Below the pieces are notes generated by a model. That model was not told the DNA's origin. It did not search any database and saw only the letters and a program-made list of their open reading frames with translations. A program made the translations under genes and the position numbers. Shown in pieces: positions 18,875-27,603 of a stretch of 64,000 bases of DNA (position 1 is the first letter of the stretch; each line of letters starts with the position of its first letter). Source of the DNA: an uncultured Luminiphilus sp. (GTDB taxonomy: Bacteria > Pseudomonadota > Gammaproteobacteria > Pseudomonadales > Halieaceae); the NCBI GenBank assembly GCA_943840615.1, contig CALSVI010000005.1:1-64000 (forward strand), given 5' to 3'.

Positions 18875-19576
18875 ATGCCGGCAACACCCCGCCACACCTC
18901 AAGAGCTCGCGTTGAAGCCAAAGAATCGAGCATTCTCGACGCGGCCGAGAGGATTTTTGCTCAGGCCGGATTCGATGGCGCCAAGGTATCGGACATTGCG
19001 CGCGCAGCCTCGGTCGCCGAGGGCACGGTTTACCTCTATTACAAAAACAAGCAGGACCTGTTGGCCGGGGTGGTGGGCCGGTTCTGGACCCAGCTAACGC
19101 TGGGCGCCGAAGCGGCCATTGAACCCAAGGGGACAACTACAGAACAACTGGAACAGCTTGGTCGCTACCACCTGCAATCTCTACTAAATCAGTTTGAGGT
19201 GGTCTCGCTGACCTATCGGGCACGCCCGCAGCAGGAACAGGACCTCGACCAGGTTCGCGAATATGTCCGAGTGTTTGATCGCATCATGCAGCGCGGCGTG
19301 GACCGGGGTGAACTCCCCAAGGACACGCCTATTGGTCAGTTGCGCGACGTTTTCTTTGGCACACTGGAATTTTCAGCGCGCACGCTGAAGCTGCGGGAGC
19401 GCTCCTACGACCACTCCGTTGTGACGAATCTATTGTCGATTATGGTGGGCTCAACTGACGCTGCCGCAGGCAAACCCAAAGGCAAAGAGCCCAGCAATCA
19501 GGATCTGATGAATACACTGAAATCGATTCAGAAACAGCTGAAAACGCTCTGGCGACTCATAATCGATTGGTCGTAG
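18875..19576 (+). CDS. atuR: TetR-family repressor AtuR
   Basis: A 233-residue regulator. The N-terminal helix-turn-helix is canonical: ILDAAERIFAQAGFDGAKVSDIA then SVAEGTVYLYYKNKQDLL at about residues 40-65. The remainder is an all-helical ligand domain ending in a charged tail. In Pseudomonas, AtuR represses the atu operon until a pathway acyl-CoA such as geranyloyl-CoA binds. The gene is divergent from atuA with a palindrome between them. Unusually, the last residues and stop codon (RLIIDWS and TAG) are encoded inside a tRNA-derived repeat, so the native C-terminus was probably replaced when foreign DNA entered here. Confidence 0.87.
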   Translation: MPATPRHTSRARVEAKESSILDAAERIFAQAGFDGAKVSDIARAASVAEGTVYLYYKNKQDLLAGVVGRFWTQLTLGAEAAIEPKGTTTEQLEQLGRYHLQSLLNQFEVVSLTYRARPQQEQDLDQVREYVRVFDRIMQRGVDRGELPKDTPIGQLRDVFFGTLEFSARTLKLRERSYDHSVVTNLLSIMVGSTDAAAGKPKGKEPSNQDLMNTLKSIQKQLKTLWRLIIDWS

Positions 19577-19600
19577 ATTCAAGTCCTACTGGGCCCAACA
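19552..19600 (+). repeat. tRNA-Ile(CAU)-like 3'-half repeat, copy A
   Basis: GCGACTCATAATCG is an anticodon arm with a CTCATAA loop. It is followed by TTGGTCG, a T-arm GTAGATTCAAGTCCTAC and an acceptor strand TGGGCCCAACA. This matches the 3' half of tRNA-Ile2/Met-type CAU tRNAs, with the CCA end altered. No 5' half precedes it; the upstream DNA is atuR coding sequence. Direct copies lie at 23851, 25335 and 34417. Probably an attachment-site remnant at the left edge of the island. Confidence 0.75.
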
Positions 19601-19874
19601 TCTCACAAGTAAAACGACTCACCGGCGGAGTTCAATGAGACAAGGTACCCCCTGCCCTGCCCCTCACGGCGCCACCGGCGTGTCTCTTTTCGCAGTAAGC
19701 AAATCCACAACCTTAAATCAGCATAGGCGTTACTATAAAAACCCGCGGCAGGAACTGTTGCATGCTCTCGAGCAAGATCTGACATACTTACATTGCGGCC
19801 TACCAAAGACTCATAGCATCGAACGATAGATCTAATACTGAGAACCGGCTCACTCTGATTCTTTCACTGGAGGA
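19601..19874. other. Gap after repeat A, no gene seen
   Basis: About 270 bases between repeat A and the next gene. Only short chance frames occur on both strands. A GGAGG at 19869-19873 lies just before a TTG in frame with the next gene, but too close to serve it well. No hairpin with a T tract was recognised. Confidence 0.5.
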
Positions 19875-19901
19875 TTGCTCATCTTCTTATGGTCTAGAAA
19901 A

Positions 19902-22262
19902 ATGTTGCGGGTGCTAAGCGATTTATATTCTCTGAAAAAGGCTAACGCCTTTGATGAGAAATTTTATGCTGAGCTATACCCCGACCTAGAGAACTATAAA
20001 CTTCCCTTACTTTTTCATTATGTGATGCATGGATCAAACGAGGGTAGAAGTCCTTGTCGGGGTTTTGATGCTGCTGAATACCTCAAACTTAGAAAGGATG
20101 TAGCTGAGCGAGGTTTAAACCCCTTAGTCCACTATTTGAAATTTGGAATTAATGAACAACCTTTATCTCAACGGTATGCCGAGGAGATGGGGCGAAAAAA
20201 TCGAGCGCTAGAGGAAAAGAGCTCCATTATCTCTGCCTTGGAAGCTCGAGAAGGGGCATTGAGTGCCTCCCTAGAAAAAAAGAACTCCATTATCTCTGCC
20301 TTGGAAGCTCGAGAAGGGGCATTGAGTGCCTCCCTAGAAAAAAAGAACTCCATTATCTCTGCCTTGGAAGCGCGACGGGAAAAGCCCGAAAATTTCCCAG
20401 TTGCAAACGTGCAGGTGTTAATGGAGGAAGAGCGATATCAAGATGCGCTTGTTCTCTTGAGAAGCATCTCCTACGAAAAGGAAAACATCTGTCATGTTGA
20501 TCTCTTGCGTGCAATTTTAGAGAGCAGGGTAAATGGCTGGGCCGAGAGTGTTTACTACTGGAATGAGCTCGAGAGGCGAAAAAAGGAAGGGGCCTATGAT
20601 GGAGAGATCAGCCGATATGTAAACTTGTTGGGCAGAGACAGTGCTGAGGGTTTATTTGAGTCAATTGAACCAGTGTTGGGTGTGAACGAACGACAAGACG
20701 ACGGCACCTATTGTGTATATACCACTCTGTTCGGTGAGTCCGATGCGCTGGCACCTATCCCAGATACCTTTTCAAGAGATATTCGTTACATTTGTTTTAC
20801 TGATGAAACTAGGGATGCTGCCGGCTGGGAGTATGTCGTTTGTAAGCCCACGCAAAAGTCGGATAACTTGAGTGCTAAGTTATACAAGGTTTTACCTTTC
20901 AGTTTCTTGAAGAATTTCGACGGTTCACTTTTCGTCGATGCTAATACTGAATTTTTGAATGATCCGGCAGACCTGATTTACAAATACCTTAGCCACGAAC
21001 CGTGGGTGATGTTTGAACACCCCGACAGGTGCGGCCTATATCAAGAAGCTGCGGCTATTATCACCAGCGCAAAATGCGATGCAGAAGGTGTAGTTAGGCA
21101 GACCTCGGCATACGAGGAGAAGGGTTACTTCGAAAGACAGGGCTTGTGTGAAGCTTCTTTTCTTTGGCGCAGGCACGATTCCCCTGAGTTGCGAGACTTT
21201 ATGGAAATCTGGTGGGAGCACATACTAAATTACACTCATCGTGATCAATTAAGCTTGGCATTTCTGTTTTTCGAAATAGGACTTAGACCGAAGGTCCTGT
21301 CCAAAAAATTTGGTACATCTCGCAGAAATCACTATTTCTATAAAACACCACACATCACAACAAATCATAACGACCTATTGGCAGAAATAGCTAAAAAGTC
21401 ATCAAATAACATCGCCTTTTTATATTCTGATCGATACATTGACACGGCTAGCACTCAGATGAGGGCGAAAAATTTTCTAAATGTGCTCGAGAATTTCGAT
21501 GCTCGTGGTTTAAATTACAGCTACACCAGTTCGCTGGACCAAACGGGGCGCGGACTTTTTCTTACTAAAGGTGTACTCAAAGACATAAGCCCAGAGCAGC
21601 TAGCAAAGCTACAGGCTAAAAATTGGTTTATTGCGGCGGATTATGTTGATGCACTGCCCAGAGAGGATTTAGCTCCCTTCATAGATGTTTACATCGCTTC
21701 TTCAATCGCGGGCTATATCCGCTACCGGACTCATTTTCCGAACAAGTTGGCTTTTCGCCTCGATCATCTAGTAGACCACAGACTAAAGGCGGCTACGCAA
21801 CAGGAATATTGTAGAGTCGGTTACTTTGGTGAGCTGGCCAACGCAAAGTATAAGGAAGACTTGGCGGGCCAAATTGACTTCCATAGTGTTAACACCAACT
21901 CACCAAACGATGATTGGCTAGGCGCATTGCCAAAATACAATGTGCACTACTGCATTAGAAGCGCTCGTTCGTTTGATGGCGATAAACCGTTTTTAAAGGG
22001 CTTCACTGCAGCACACTGTAATTCTTTGCTTCTAGTGAATAGAGATGAGGGTGACGTTCTATATATGCTCTCACCAGAATATCCTTACTTTTGCGAACCT
22101 ACACTAGAGTCGATTGAAGAGACTCTGAGCAGTATCGCCGCTCAATGGGGAAAGGAGGAATTTACTGAAGCGCATAAATTGGTGGCAAAATTAAGAATAC
22201 CTTCTTCAAACGAGTCGGTCGTTAAGCAATGGTATTGCTTACTCGAAAAATTAGCGGACTAG
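19902..22262 (+). CDS. Large glycosyltransferase-like protein (FYxxxYPD and DUF616-type domains)
   Basis: About 786 residues from the ATG at 19902; the frame is open from a TTG at 19875, and neither start has a well-spaced ribosome site. The N-terminus has two FYAELYPDL / FDAAEYLKLRKDV-type modules, each with an LxHYxxxGxxE ending, as found at the ends of bacterial polysaccharide glycosyltransferases. A 21-residue coiled-coil unit is then repeated nearly three times. The middle, from YCVYTTLFGESDALAPIPD through YICFTDE and SAKLYKVLPF to SLFVDANTEFLNDP, matches the DUF616 (TOD1/MUCI70-like) GT-A fold. The C-terminal 250 residues are unassigned. A cytoplasmic surface-glycan role is likely. Low GC points to transfer. 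Confidence 0.7.
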   Translation: MLRVLSDLYSLKKANAFDEKFYAELYPDLENYKLPLLFHYVMHGSNEGRSPCRGFDAAEYLKLRKDVAERGLNPLVHYLKFGINEQPLSQRYAEEMGRKNRALEEKSSIISALEAREGALSASLEKKNSIISALEAREGALSASLEKKNSIISALEARREKPENFPVANVQVLMEEERYQDALVLLRSISYEKENICHVDLLRAILESRVNGWAESVYYWNELERRKKEGAYDGEISRYVNLLGRDSAEGLFESIEPVLGVNERQDDGTYCVYTTLFGESDALAPIPDTFSRDIRYICFTDETRDAAGWEYVVCKPTQKSDNLSAKLYKVLPFSFLKNFDGSLFVDANTEFLNDPADLIYKYLSHEPWVMFEHPDRCGLYQEAAAIITSAKCDAEGVVRQTSAYEEKGYFERQGLCEASFLWRRHDSPELRDFMEIWWEHILNYTHRDQLSLAFLFFEIGLRPKVLSKKFGTSRRNHYFYKTPHITTNHNDLLAEIAKKSSNNIAFLYSDRYIDTASTQMRAKNFLNVLENFDARGLNYSYTSSLDQTGRGLFLTKGVLKDISPEQLAKLQAKNWFIAADYVDALPREDLAPFIDVYIASSIAGYIRYRTHFPNKLAFRLDHLVDHRLKAATQQEYCRVGYFGELANAKYKEDLAGQIDFHSVNTNSPNDDWLGALPKYNVHYCIRSARSFDGDKPFLKGFTAAHCNSLLLVNRDEGDVLYMLSPEYPYFCEPTLESIEETLSSIAAQWGKEEFTEAHKLVAKLRIPSSNESVVKQWYCLLEKLAD
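20211..20377 (+). repeat. 63-bp in-frame tandem repeat
   Basis: Units start with CTCCATTAT at 20222, 20285 and 20348, exactly 63 bases apart. Two copies are nearly identical and the third is truncated. Each encodes 21 residues containing SIISALEAREGALSASLE, a predicted coiled coil. Near-identity at DNA level suggests recent duplication or active copy-number change. Confidence 0.9.
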
Positions 22263-22323
22263 AACTATTGGTTTCCATCGAGGTAGGATTTACATCTCCA
22301 TTTAAATTATGGAGCTCAACTTC

Positions 22324-23292
22324 ATGAAATTTTGTGCTGTGTGTGGGTCAGAAGTTTATCTGCACTCTAAGATGGCGGACAGAGTATTTTACCTTTGCCC
22401 CGAGTGTTTTTTTCTGCAAGACCATACTACCTATGAGAATATCCAAGAGGTTCAATCAAAGCAGGCATCACAGGGCGGCCATTTAGATTTTTACCTTTCC
22501 AAAAGCAAAGAAGAGACAATTGAAAAAATTGAAAAACAGAAAAGATTGTTTTTCTCAGTCTTAGAGCGACTTAATTTGTCTCTTGATGAAGCGGATCAAA
22601 TAACGGAAGAAAAATGGTCTGATCTGAATTTGTGTGACTTTGGTGGTGCTGGTGGCCTTTCTATACTAGCGCTCAGAGATTTTTTTAAATCGATAATTGT
22701 CATTGATCTCGATACATTTTTTTTCGAGAAGCATCTAGATGGGCTTGGTTATCATGATGCGCGTCGTGATGTTCTGTTGCAGAGTTTTAGGACCGTTTCT
22801 GCAGGAAGAAGCGTAGATATTGAAAACACATTTGACATTGTTTTTTCTTGGCACGTACTTGAGCATTTTCCCAACCAGCTTGGATTTATTCATGAAGTAA
22901 AAAGCTTGCTGAAGAAAGATGGCCTTTTGCTCATGCAAGTGCCAATGCTCTCTGAGCATGGAGTTAGAAATGAAACACATTACACTTACCACAATGGGGT
23001 CTCCCTAAAGAAACTACTCACGGATAACGGTTTTTCAGTACTGGATATACGGTTTGATGAAGAACGCCAGTATTTAACCTGTTTTGCCAAGTTGATGCCG
23101 AGCACTAACCAAGATTCTCTGGTTAAGTACCTGCGCAGTAGGACCGCCGAGAAAGACGAGCTATCTACACTGAGAGAAGAGATACTTATCTGTAGGAACG
23201 CATTACATGAGGAGCGAGCGAAAAGTTCAAAATATAAGCTAGAGGCTGAAAGCAGGAAGCTGGAATTGAGTCGATTAAAAAAATTTTCTTAG
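22324..23292 (+). CDS. SAM-dependent methyltransferase with N-terminal zinc finger
   Basis: About 322 residues. The ATG at 22324 is chosen because GGAG lies nine bases upstream; an earlier ATG at 22309 is possible. The N-terminus has CAVCG and CPEC pairs, a zinc-binding knuckle usual in sugar C-methyltransferase relatives. The Rossmann core includes LCDFGGAGGLSILALRDF as motif I, DIVFSWHVLEHF as motif II/III and LLKKDGLLLMQVPM. The end is a charged coiled coil (ELSTLREEILICRNALHEE). It lies 61 bases after the glycosyltransferase and is probably cotranscribed. It likely methylates a sugar or nucleotide-sugar; the substrate is unknown. Confidence 0.75.
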   Translation: MKFCAVCGSEVYLHSKMADRVFYLCPECFFLQDHTTYENIQEVQSKQASQGGHLDFYLSKSKEETIEKIEKQKRLFFSVLERLNLSLDEADQITEEKWSDLNLCDFGGAGGLSILALRDFFKSIIVIDLDTFFFEKHLDGLGYHDARRDVLLQSFRTVSAGRSVDIENTFDIVFSWHVLEHFPNQLGFIHEVKSLLKKDGLLLMQVPMLSEHGVRNETHYTYHNGVSLKKLLTDNGFSVLDIRFDEERQYLTCFAKLMPSTNQDSLVKYLRSRTAEKDELSTLREEILICRNALHEERAKSSKYKLEAESRKLELSRLKKFS

Positions 23293-23850
23293 TGGGTGTT
23301 GATAAGGTAACGAGCCGATATTGCTAAACTTGGCGCATCAATATTTATAAACGCCACCCACGCCCTCTTGGCTAGGCAATATTGTATTGGACTCGGAAGT
23401 TCAACGAAAAATACGTTTCCGTCTTTAGGATCAGCGGTGAACGGCAGCAAGATCCTTGCGCACGTAGCACAGGTAATTGCCTAGAGGTAAAAACGGAGTG
23501 AGGCTCCCATCGCGGCTGCAGGCCGCAAACACTCCTATGCACTTCTCACAGTTATATCTCACCCAGTTGACCTGCCGGGAAAAATTTGGGGGGGTTTATC
23601 TGCACTTTAAGACTTCCGACCGCCGTTGAGCCGACATACCCACGACCTCAGTGGGCGATCAGGTTTCGGTGCGGGTTCGGATTCCAGTTGAGAAAATTAC
23701 CCATAACTCTTAAAGTTGATCCGCCCTAGGCGGTCTAATAGGGCAGGACAGTTCGGAATAGGTTCGGATCTCTTCAAATCGAAAATCAGCATTCTTAAAA
23801 GCTCTTACGAGTCTTCCACTTGCGGGAGATTAGCTAGGCTCTCCCCCATC
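23293..23850. other. 558-base stretch without a recognisable gene
   Basis: The stretch lies between the methyltransferase stop and repeat B. Frames are short and unconvincing on both strands; one plus-strand frame of about 90 codons (23716-23991) runs straight through repeat B and shows no family features. A G7 run lies at about 23588. It shares a CTCCCC(C/G)ATC segment just before the repeat with the DNA preceding copy D. It may be a decayed module end. Confidence 0.5.
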
Positions 23851-23895
23851 CTCATAATCGATTGGTCATCGATTCAAGTCCTACTGGGCCCAACA
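23851..23895 (+). repeat. tRNA-Ile(CAU)-like 3'-half repeat, copy B
   Basis: CTCATAATCGATTGGTC, then TTCAAGTCCTACTGGGCCCAACA. It has the same orientation as copy A, 4295 bases downstream. The variable region reads ATCGA instead of GTAGA, so the T-stem is broken. There is no 5' tRNA half. It marks the boundary between the glycosyltransferase module and the enoyl-CoA hydratase module. Confidence 0.75.
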
Positions 23896-24050
23896 TTTCG
23901 CCGCTCTCATGGCGGCCCTCCGTGGACTATTCTAGCCCTGCGAGACACACAGCATTTAACGTGCTGCACCTTGCTACTCCTTCGCATCTGAAATAGTCCC
24001 CTGCTGACGGATTGTAGTACCGTTGCCGCAACCGCTAGGAGGACACCGAT

Positions 24051-24907
24051 ATGCCCGATTTCGACACTCTGATCTACGAAAAACCTGAGGCGGGCATCGC
24101 TCGTATCTGGCTCAACCGTCCCGAGGCACGAAATGCCCAAGACACCCACCTCCTCTACGAATTGAACGACGCTTTCGACATCGCCATGGGCGATAGCGAG
24201 GTGAAGGTGGTGATCTGGCCGCTAAGGGACCCCACTTTTCAGCCGGCCATGACCTGCGGGATATCAACAGCCGCGGCAGCGAACACAAACGGGTTGGCAC
24301 CTGGAGTGACGATAAATGGGAAGGCTCGGAAGCTTATTACTGCCGAGAAAAGGAAATCTATGAAGGTTTCTGCCGCCGCTGGCGGGATTTGGCCAAACCC
24401 ACCATCGCATCTGTGCACGGTAAATCCATTGCCGGCGGGTTAATGCTGATCTGGCCCTGTGACTTTGTCATTGCCAGCGACGATGCCACCTTTCAGGACA
24501 ACACCATGTACATGGGTATACCCGGCGTGGAGTACTTTGCCCACGTTTGGGAACTGGGCATCCGCAAGGCCAAGGAGTTCCTGCTCACCGGTCAGCCCAT
24601 TACTGCCGAGGAGGCACAGGCTGCGGGCATGGTGAACCGGGTTGTCCCACGAGACGAGCTAGAGGAGGCAACCTTAGCCTTTGCTCGCACGCTGTCCGAC
24701 AAACCGTCGTTTGCCTTAAAACTCGGCAAAGACGCGATCAACGCGGCTTTTCACGCCCAAGGCTTTGAGAACGTGCAGCGGAGCGCATTTAACGCACATC
24801 ATCTGGCCCACACACATTATCGCTTACACCAAGACGGCTCGTTCATAGACAGGGAATTCATGCGCAATTTTCAATCGAAGAAGAAATCAGAGCTGAGTCC
24901 GACCTGA
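24051..24907 (+). CDS. Enoyl-CoA hydratase family protein, frameshifted
   Basis: A crotonase-family protein of about 285 residues. It starts MPDFDTLIYEKPEAGIARIW and LNRPEARNAQ. One base is missing near 24212-24216 (expected CC, one C present). After correction it reads LAAKGPHFSAGHDLRDINSR (first oxyanion loop) then SVHGKSIAGGLMLIWPCD (second) and MGIPGVEYFAHVWELG. The C-terminus is intact. It is convergent with a truncated acyl-CoA dehydrogenase, so the pair once formed a beta-oxidation or terpenoid-degradation unit. It sits between repeats B and C. Confidence 0.85.
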
Positions 24908-24951
24908 TGGTGAGCAGCATCCAGACATGCCCTGACTGGAGTCGCGCTCCT

Positions 24952-25334
24952 TCACTGACCGGTAAACCAACTCGCTTGGGCTTCCAGCACTGATCGATCC
25001 TGAGACGCCACGTAGCGAAGCTTCTCCGCCGCTTGTGGCAAGTGATAGCGGAAGAAAAACTGGCACGCCGCGACCTTGCCCTCATAGAAATCGATGTCCG
25101 CCTGAGCGCCTTTTTGCAGCGCCTCCTGAGCAATCAACGCCTGACGCAGCCACAGCCAGGCGATGACGATATGCCCGAAGGCGTCCAGAAACGGCGTGGC
25201 ACTGGAAAGGCGCGTGACCGTATCGGCTTCCTGATTCACGGTCTCGACGGTCTGCTTGGCCAGTTGCCAGATAGCGTTGAGTGCCTCCCCCATCGCTGAG
25301 AGCGACTCACTAGAGAACCAGCTTAAATCGGCTA
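24952..25334 (-). pseudogene. C-terminal fragment of a large acyl-CoA dehydrogenase
   Basis: About 111 residues, from near SSESLSAMGEAL to the end QASWFTGQ, align without gaps to the C-terminus of the full acyl-CoA dehydrogenase at 35474-37281, with roughly 16 differences. Upstream homology stops within about 20 bases of repeat C, whose reverse strand then supplies a chance ATG and leader. The catalytic and FAD domains are gone, so the product cannot be an active dehydrogenase. It looks like one end of a recombination product between related alleles at the repeat. Confidence 0.88.
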
Positions 25335-25374
25335 GCGACTCATAATCGATTGGTCGTAGGTTCAAGTCCTGCTG
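25335..25374 (+). repeat. tRNA-Ile(CAU)-like 3'-half repeat, copy C
   Basis: GCGACTCATAATCGATTGGTCGTAGGTTCAAGTCCTGCTG. It is the best-preserved anticodon arm plus 5' T-stem (GTAGG), but the sequence leaves the tRNA pattern after CCTGCTG and lacks the GGGCCCACCA end. It directly truncates the acyl-CoA dehydrogenase fragment. It lies 1488 bases after copy B in the same orientation. Confidence 0.75.
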
Positions 25375-25559
25375 TCACAGCAAGAGGGCAACTTTTTCCT
25401 AGTCAAAACCTCCCCGCAGCATGTAACAGCGGATACTTAGACAACTTGGGGACCGTTTGACAAATCTTCTACCATCTTTCGCGGACCATCAGCAGGCAAG
25501 TTGGTCTCGAGTCTCCTCGTTCAAAATTGCTAAGCCTAGATCGAGGAAGCGGGATGTCA

Positions 25560-26480
25560 TCAGCCCCGCTTCTTTACAGCTAGCTGTTGATTTGTGCAGG
25601 CAATGATGTCCAGGTTGTCCCTATAAAAATTCAGGAACGCAACGATTCCGGGTGCGGGGTTATTGAAATAATCCGAGCTTTGCCTCCAAGTCAAATCGTC
25701 AAAAACGAGGATCCCGTGTTGCTCGAGCGACAAAAAAGAATTCACAGCATCTTTCAGCACATTCTGAGATTTATGTGAGCCGTCTATATAGATAAAATCA
25801 AAGCGGCCACGATTGATTTGACTCGCAAAATATTCGTCTGATGTGCCTTGAAACTCTTCGACCTTTTCTTTTTGCTTAGCCAGATTCTCCTGAAAAGTCT
25901 GGCGGCCGCTTAGCGCTAAGTCTTCGCGATGTCCGTTTTCAGGTGAGCCTTTTGTTTCCCACGTGTCGATACACGTCAAGCTCGCATTCGGGAGCTCCGT
26001 CAACAGGAACAGAGCGGAGAGGCCTTGCCAGCTTCCGATCTCGAGGCAATTCAGTCGTGGCCTGAGATATAGGCCCTCAGAATGAAAGATCATCACCCAC
26101 AGCGGAATTTTTTTTGTGAACCAATCGGTGTCAAATCTCCCTTGCCGCATTCGCTTCATGAAGGCTTTGCGGATGGGAGTCGATCGTTGAAGGGCGGCCG
26201 ATTCATTAAGTAATCGTGTCGTCTCAATGTGGCGCTTCAAGATATGAATAGTTAGTGCGGCTCCGCATCCGCATGTTGACAACCATTGGCTTGTTCTAAT
26301 TGCAGATATAAGGTCTGGCCTGCTGATAGAGAAGCCCCTCGCTATCAATGATTGCGAAGTAGCCCGTAGCTTGCTGCGACTGCTCCGGAGCTTATCTTGA
26401 GCCCACGTGCCAAACCTCGCCACCGATGAGTTTGCTACCGCCTCTAATCCGCCTTCCCCCAGGCTTTGTCGACGCTCCAC
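25560..26480 (-). CDS. Class I SAM-dependent methyltransferase (Methyltransf_24 type)
   Basis: 306 residues. The N-terminal 90 residues are poorly ordered, and the true start may be further in. The Rossmann core is clear: LNCLEIGSWQGLSALFLL (motif I), SLTCIDTWE, FDFIYIDGSHKSQNVLKDA and GILVFDDLTWR, the pattern of the cephalosporin-hydroxylase/Methyltransf_24 group common in glycan clusters. It lies downstream of the GT92-like gene on the same strand (94-base gap) and is probably cotranscribed. Substrate unknown. Confidence 0.75.
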   Translation of the reverse strand: MERRQSLGEGGLEAVANSSVARFGTWAQDKLRSSRSKLRATSQSLIARGFSISRPDLISAIRTSQWLSTCGCGAALTIHILKRHIETTRLLNESAALQRSTPIRKAFMKRMRQGRFDTDWFTKKIPLWVMIFHSEGLYLRPRLNCLEIGSWQGLSALFLLTELPNASLTCIDTWETKGSPENGHREDLALSGRQTFQENLAKQKEKVEEFQGTSDEYFASQINRGRFDFIYIDGSHKSQNVLKDAVNSFLSLEQHGILVFDDLTWRQSSDYFNNPAPGIVAFLNFYRDNLDIIACTNQQLAVKKRG

Positions 26481-26574
26481 TTTTTGTTGCAGTGTCTTGT
26501 CTACGATCTCTGAGTGATCTGACGCTAAGAATTCAGAAAGGGAAACATTTCGATAGAAGGCGTTGGAACGGATT

Positions 26575-27299
26575 TTATATTTTGCCGCCGCAACTGAGGT
26601 CAGCCTGTAATGGTGACAAATTAAGATACTGCGGCGTTATGTTGTGTTCTCTTAGATCATGGAAATATGCGTCGAGGTCGGCGGTTTCTCCTGTCACGCT
26701 GTCGACCACTTTGAGCGGATTCACGAGGGGTCTCATGGGTCTATGGTCGTTAAAAAGCACAAAGAATCTAGGCTGGAAGATGCACTTAACTTCTATCCTA
26801 TCCAACCTACATCGGAACTTGGTATTGGGATGGGGGGTGAGCGATGTTGTGGTTCCAGCGCGTGACGAGCTCTTTTCTGACGCTCTCAGGATTTTCTGCG
26901 CGACCGTCCGCAAGACATCATAATCCAAGGAACCTTTACACAATGGACATTGTGAAAAGTATTGGTAAGTTCCCAGCGTATCGTTTTGTCTGGGCGCAAC
27001 CTAGAAGTAATAAACTCGTCAACATCACAGAATAGCAGCCACTTAGTTTGCTGTCTCAAGTCTTGGTAAATTCGATCGATTTCCTCTGAATAGAATTTAT
27101 TGGGCCCGAGGCCGCCGAGCGGGTACAACACAGAAACATGTTTCGGCATTCCCCGGTAAACGGCGGTATCCTCGCTCGCGTCGTCGATGATAACAATCCG
27201 ATCAGCGCCCTCTTCGGTGTAATGATTTACCCATTCCCGCACAAACGGTTCATCTTTACTTCGTGCAAGCACTGTGAGAAAAAATTGGGGCTCTGTCAT
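26575..27299 (-). CDS. Glycosyltransferase family 92-like protein, two frameshifts
   Basis: About 240 residues. It begins FFLTVLARSKDEPFVREWV, the typical start of DUF23/GT92-type glycosyltransferases, then DRIVIIDDASED and the DxD-like segment WLLFCDVDEFI. An extra base near 26903-26909 and another in the G6 run 26832-26837 break the frame. Corrected, it continues GRAENPESVRKELVTRWNHN, then HPNTKFRCRLDRIEVK and a C-terminal domain with HDLREHNITPQYLNL. Probably a cytoplasmic surface-glycan enzyme; the sugar is unknown. Confidence 0.75.
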
Positions 27300-27603
27300 T
27301 GCTTTTGGGCCTCAAACATAACGGGCGCGACGTCGCCTTCTTGAATCGGAGCGTTCTCTGGCTTTTACAAGTCCGCCATTTGATTCACAGGCGCACAGCG
27401 GTTGTCAACATTGTGTGGCAGTTTTCATTTCGCCGGCATATCAACACTCGCGGAAGCCTCTAATGCGCTCGCATCTGAGGTCTATATAGATCGTGAGCAC
27501 ACGTTACTGAGGTAACAGGGGCGTTGGCAGTGAATCGCCCTAGTCAGGGTATATTAAACCTCCACAATCCGATATTTTGTTTCTTTCACAAAAGACACAG
27601 ACC
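27300..27603. other. Divergent gap, no gene seen
   Basis: About 300 bases between the start of the GT92-like gene (minus) and the sulfotransferase-GT4 gene (plus). It should hold both promoters, but no convincing -35/-10 pair was recognised. No stable hairpin or repeat was noticed. Confidence 0.4.

Noticed and set aside
20211-20377. CRISPR-like array
   Set aside because: Units are contiguous 63-base coding repeats without unique spacers, in frame inside a gene.
23716-23991. Plus-strand frame of 91 codons
   Set aside because: It runs through repeat B, has no family features and no good start; most likely chance.
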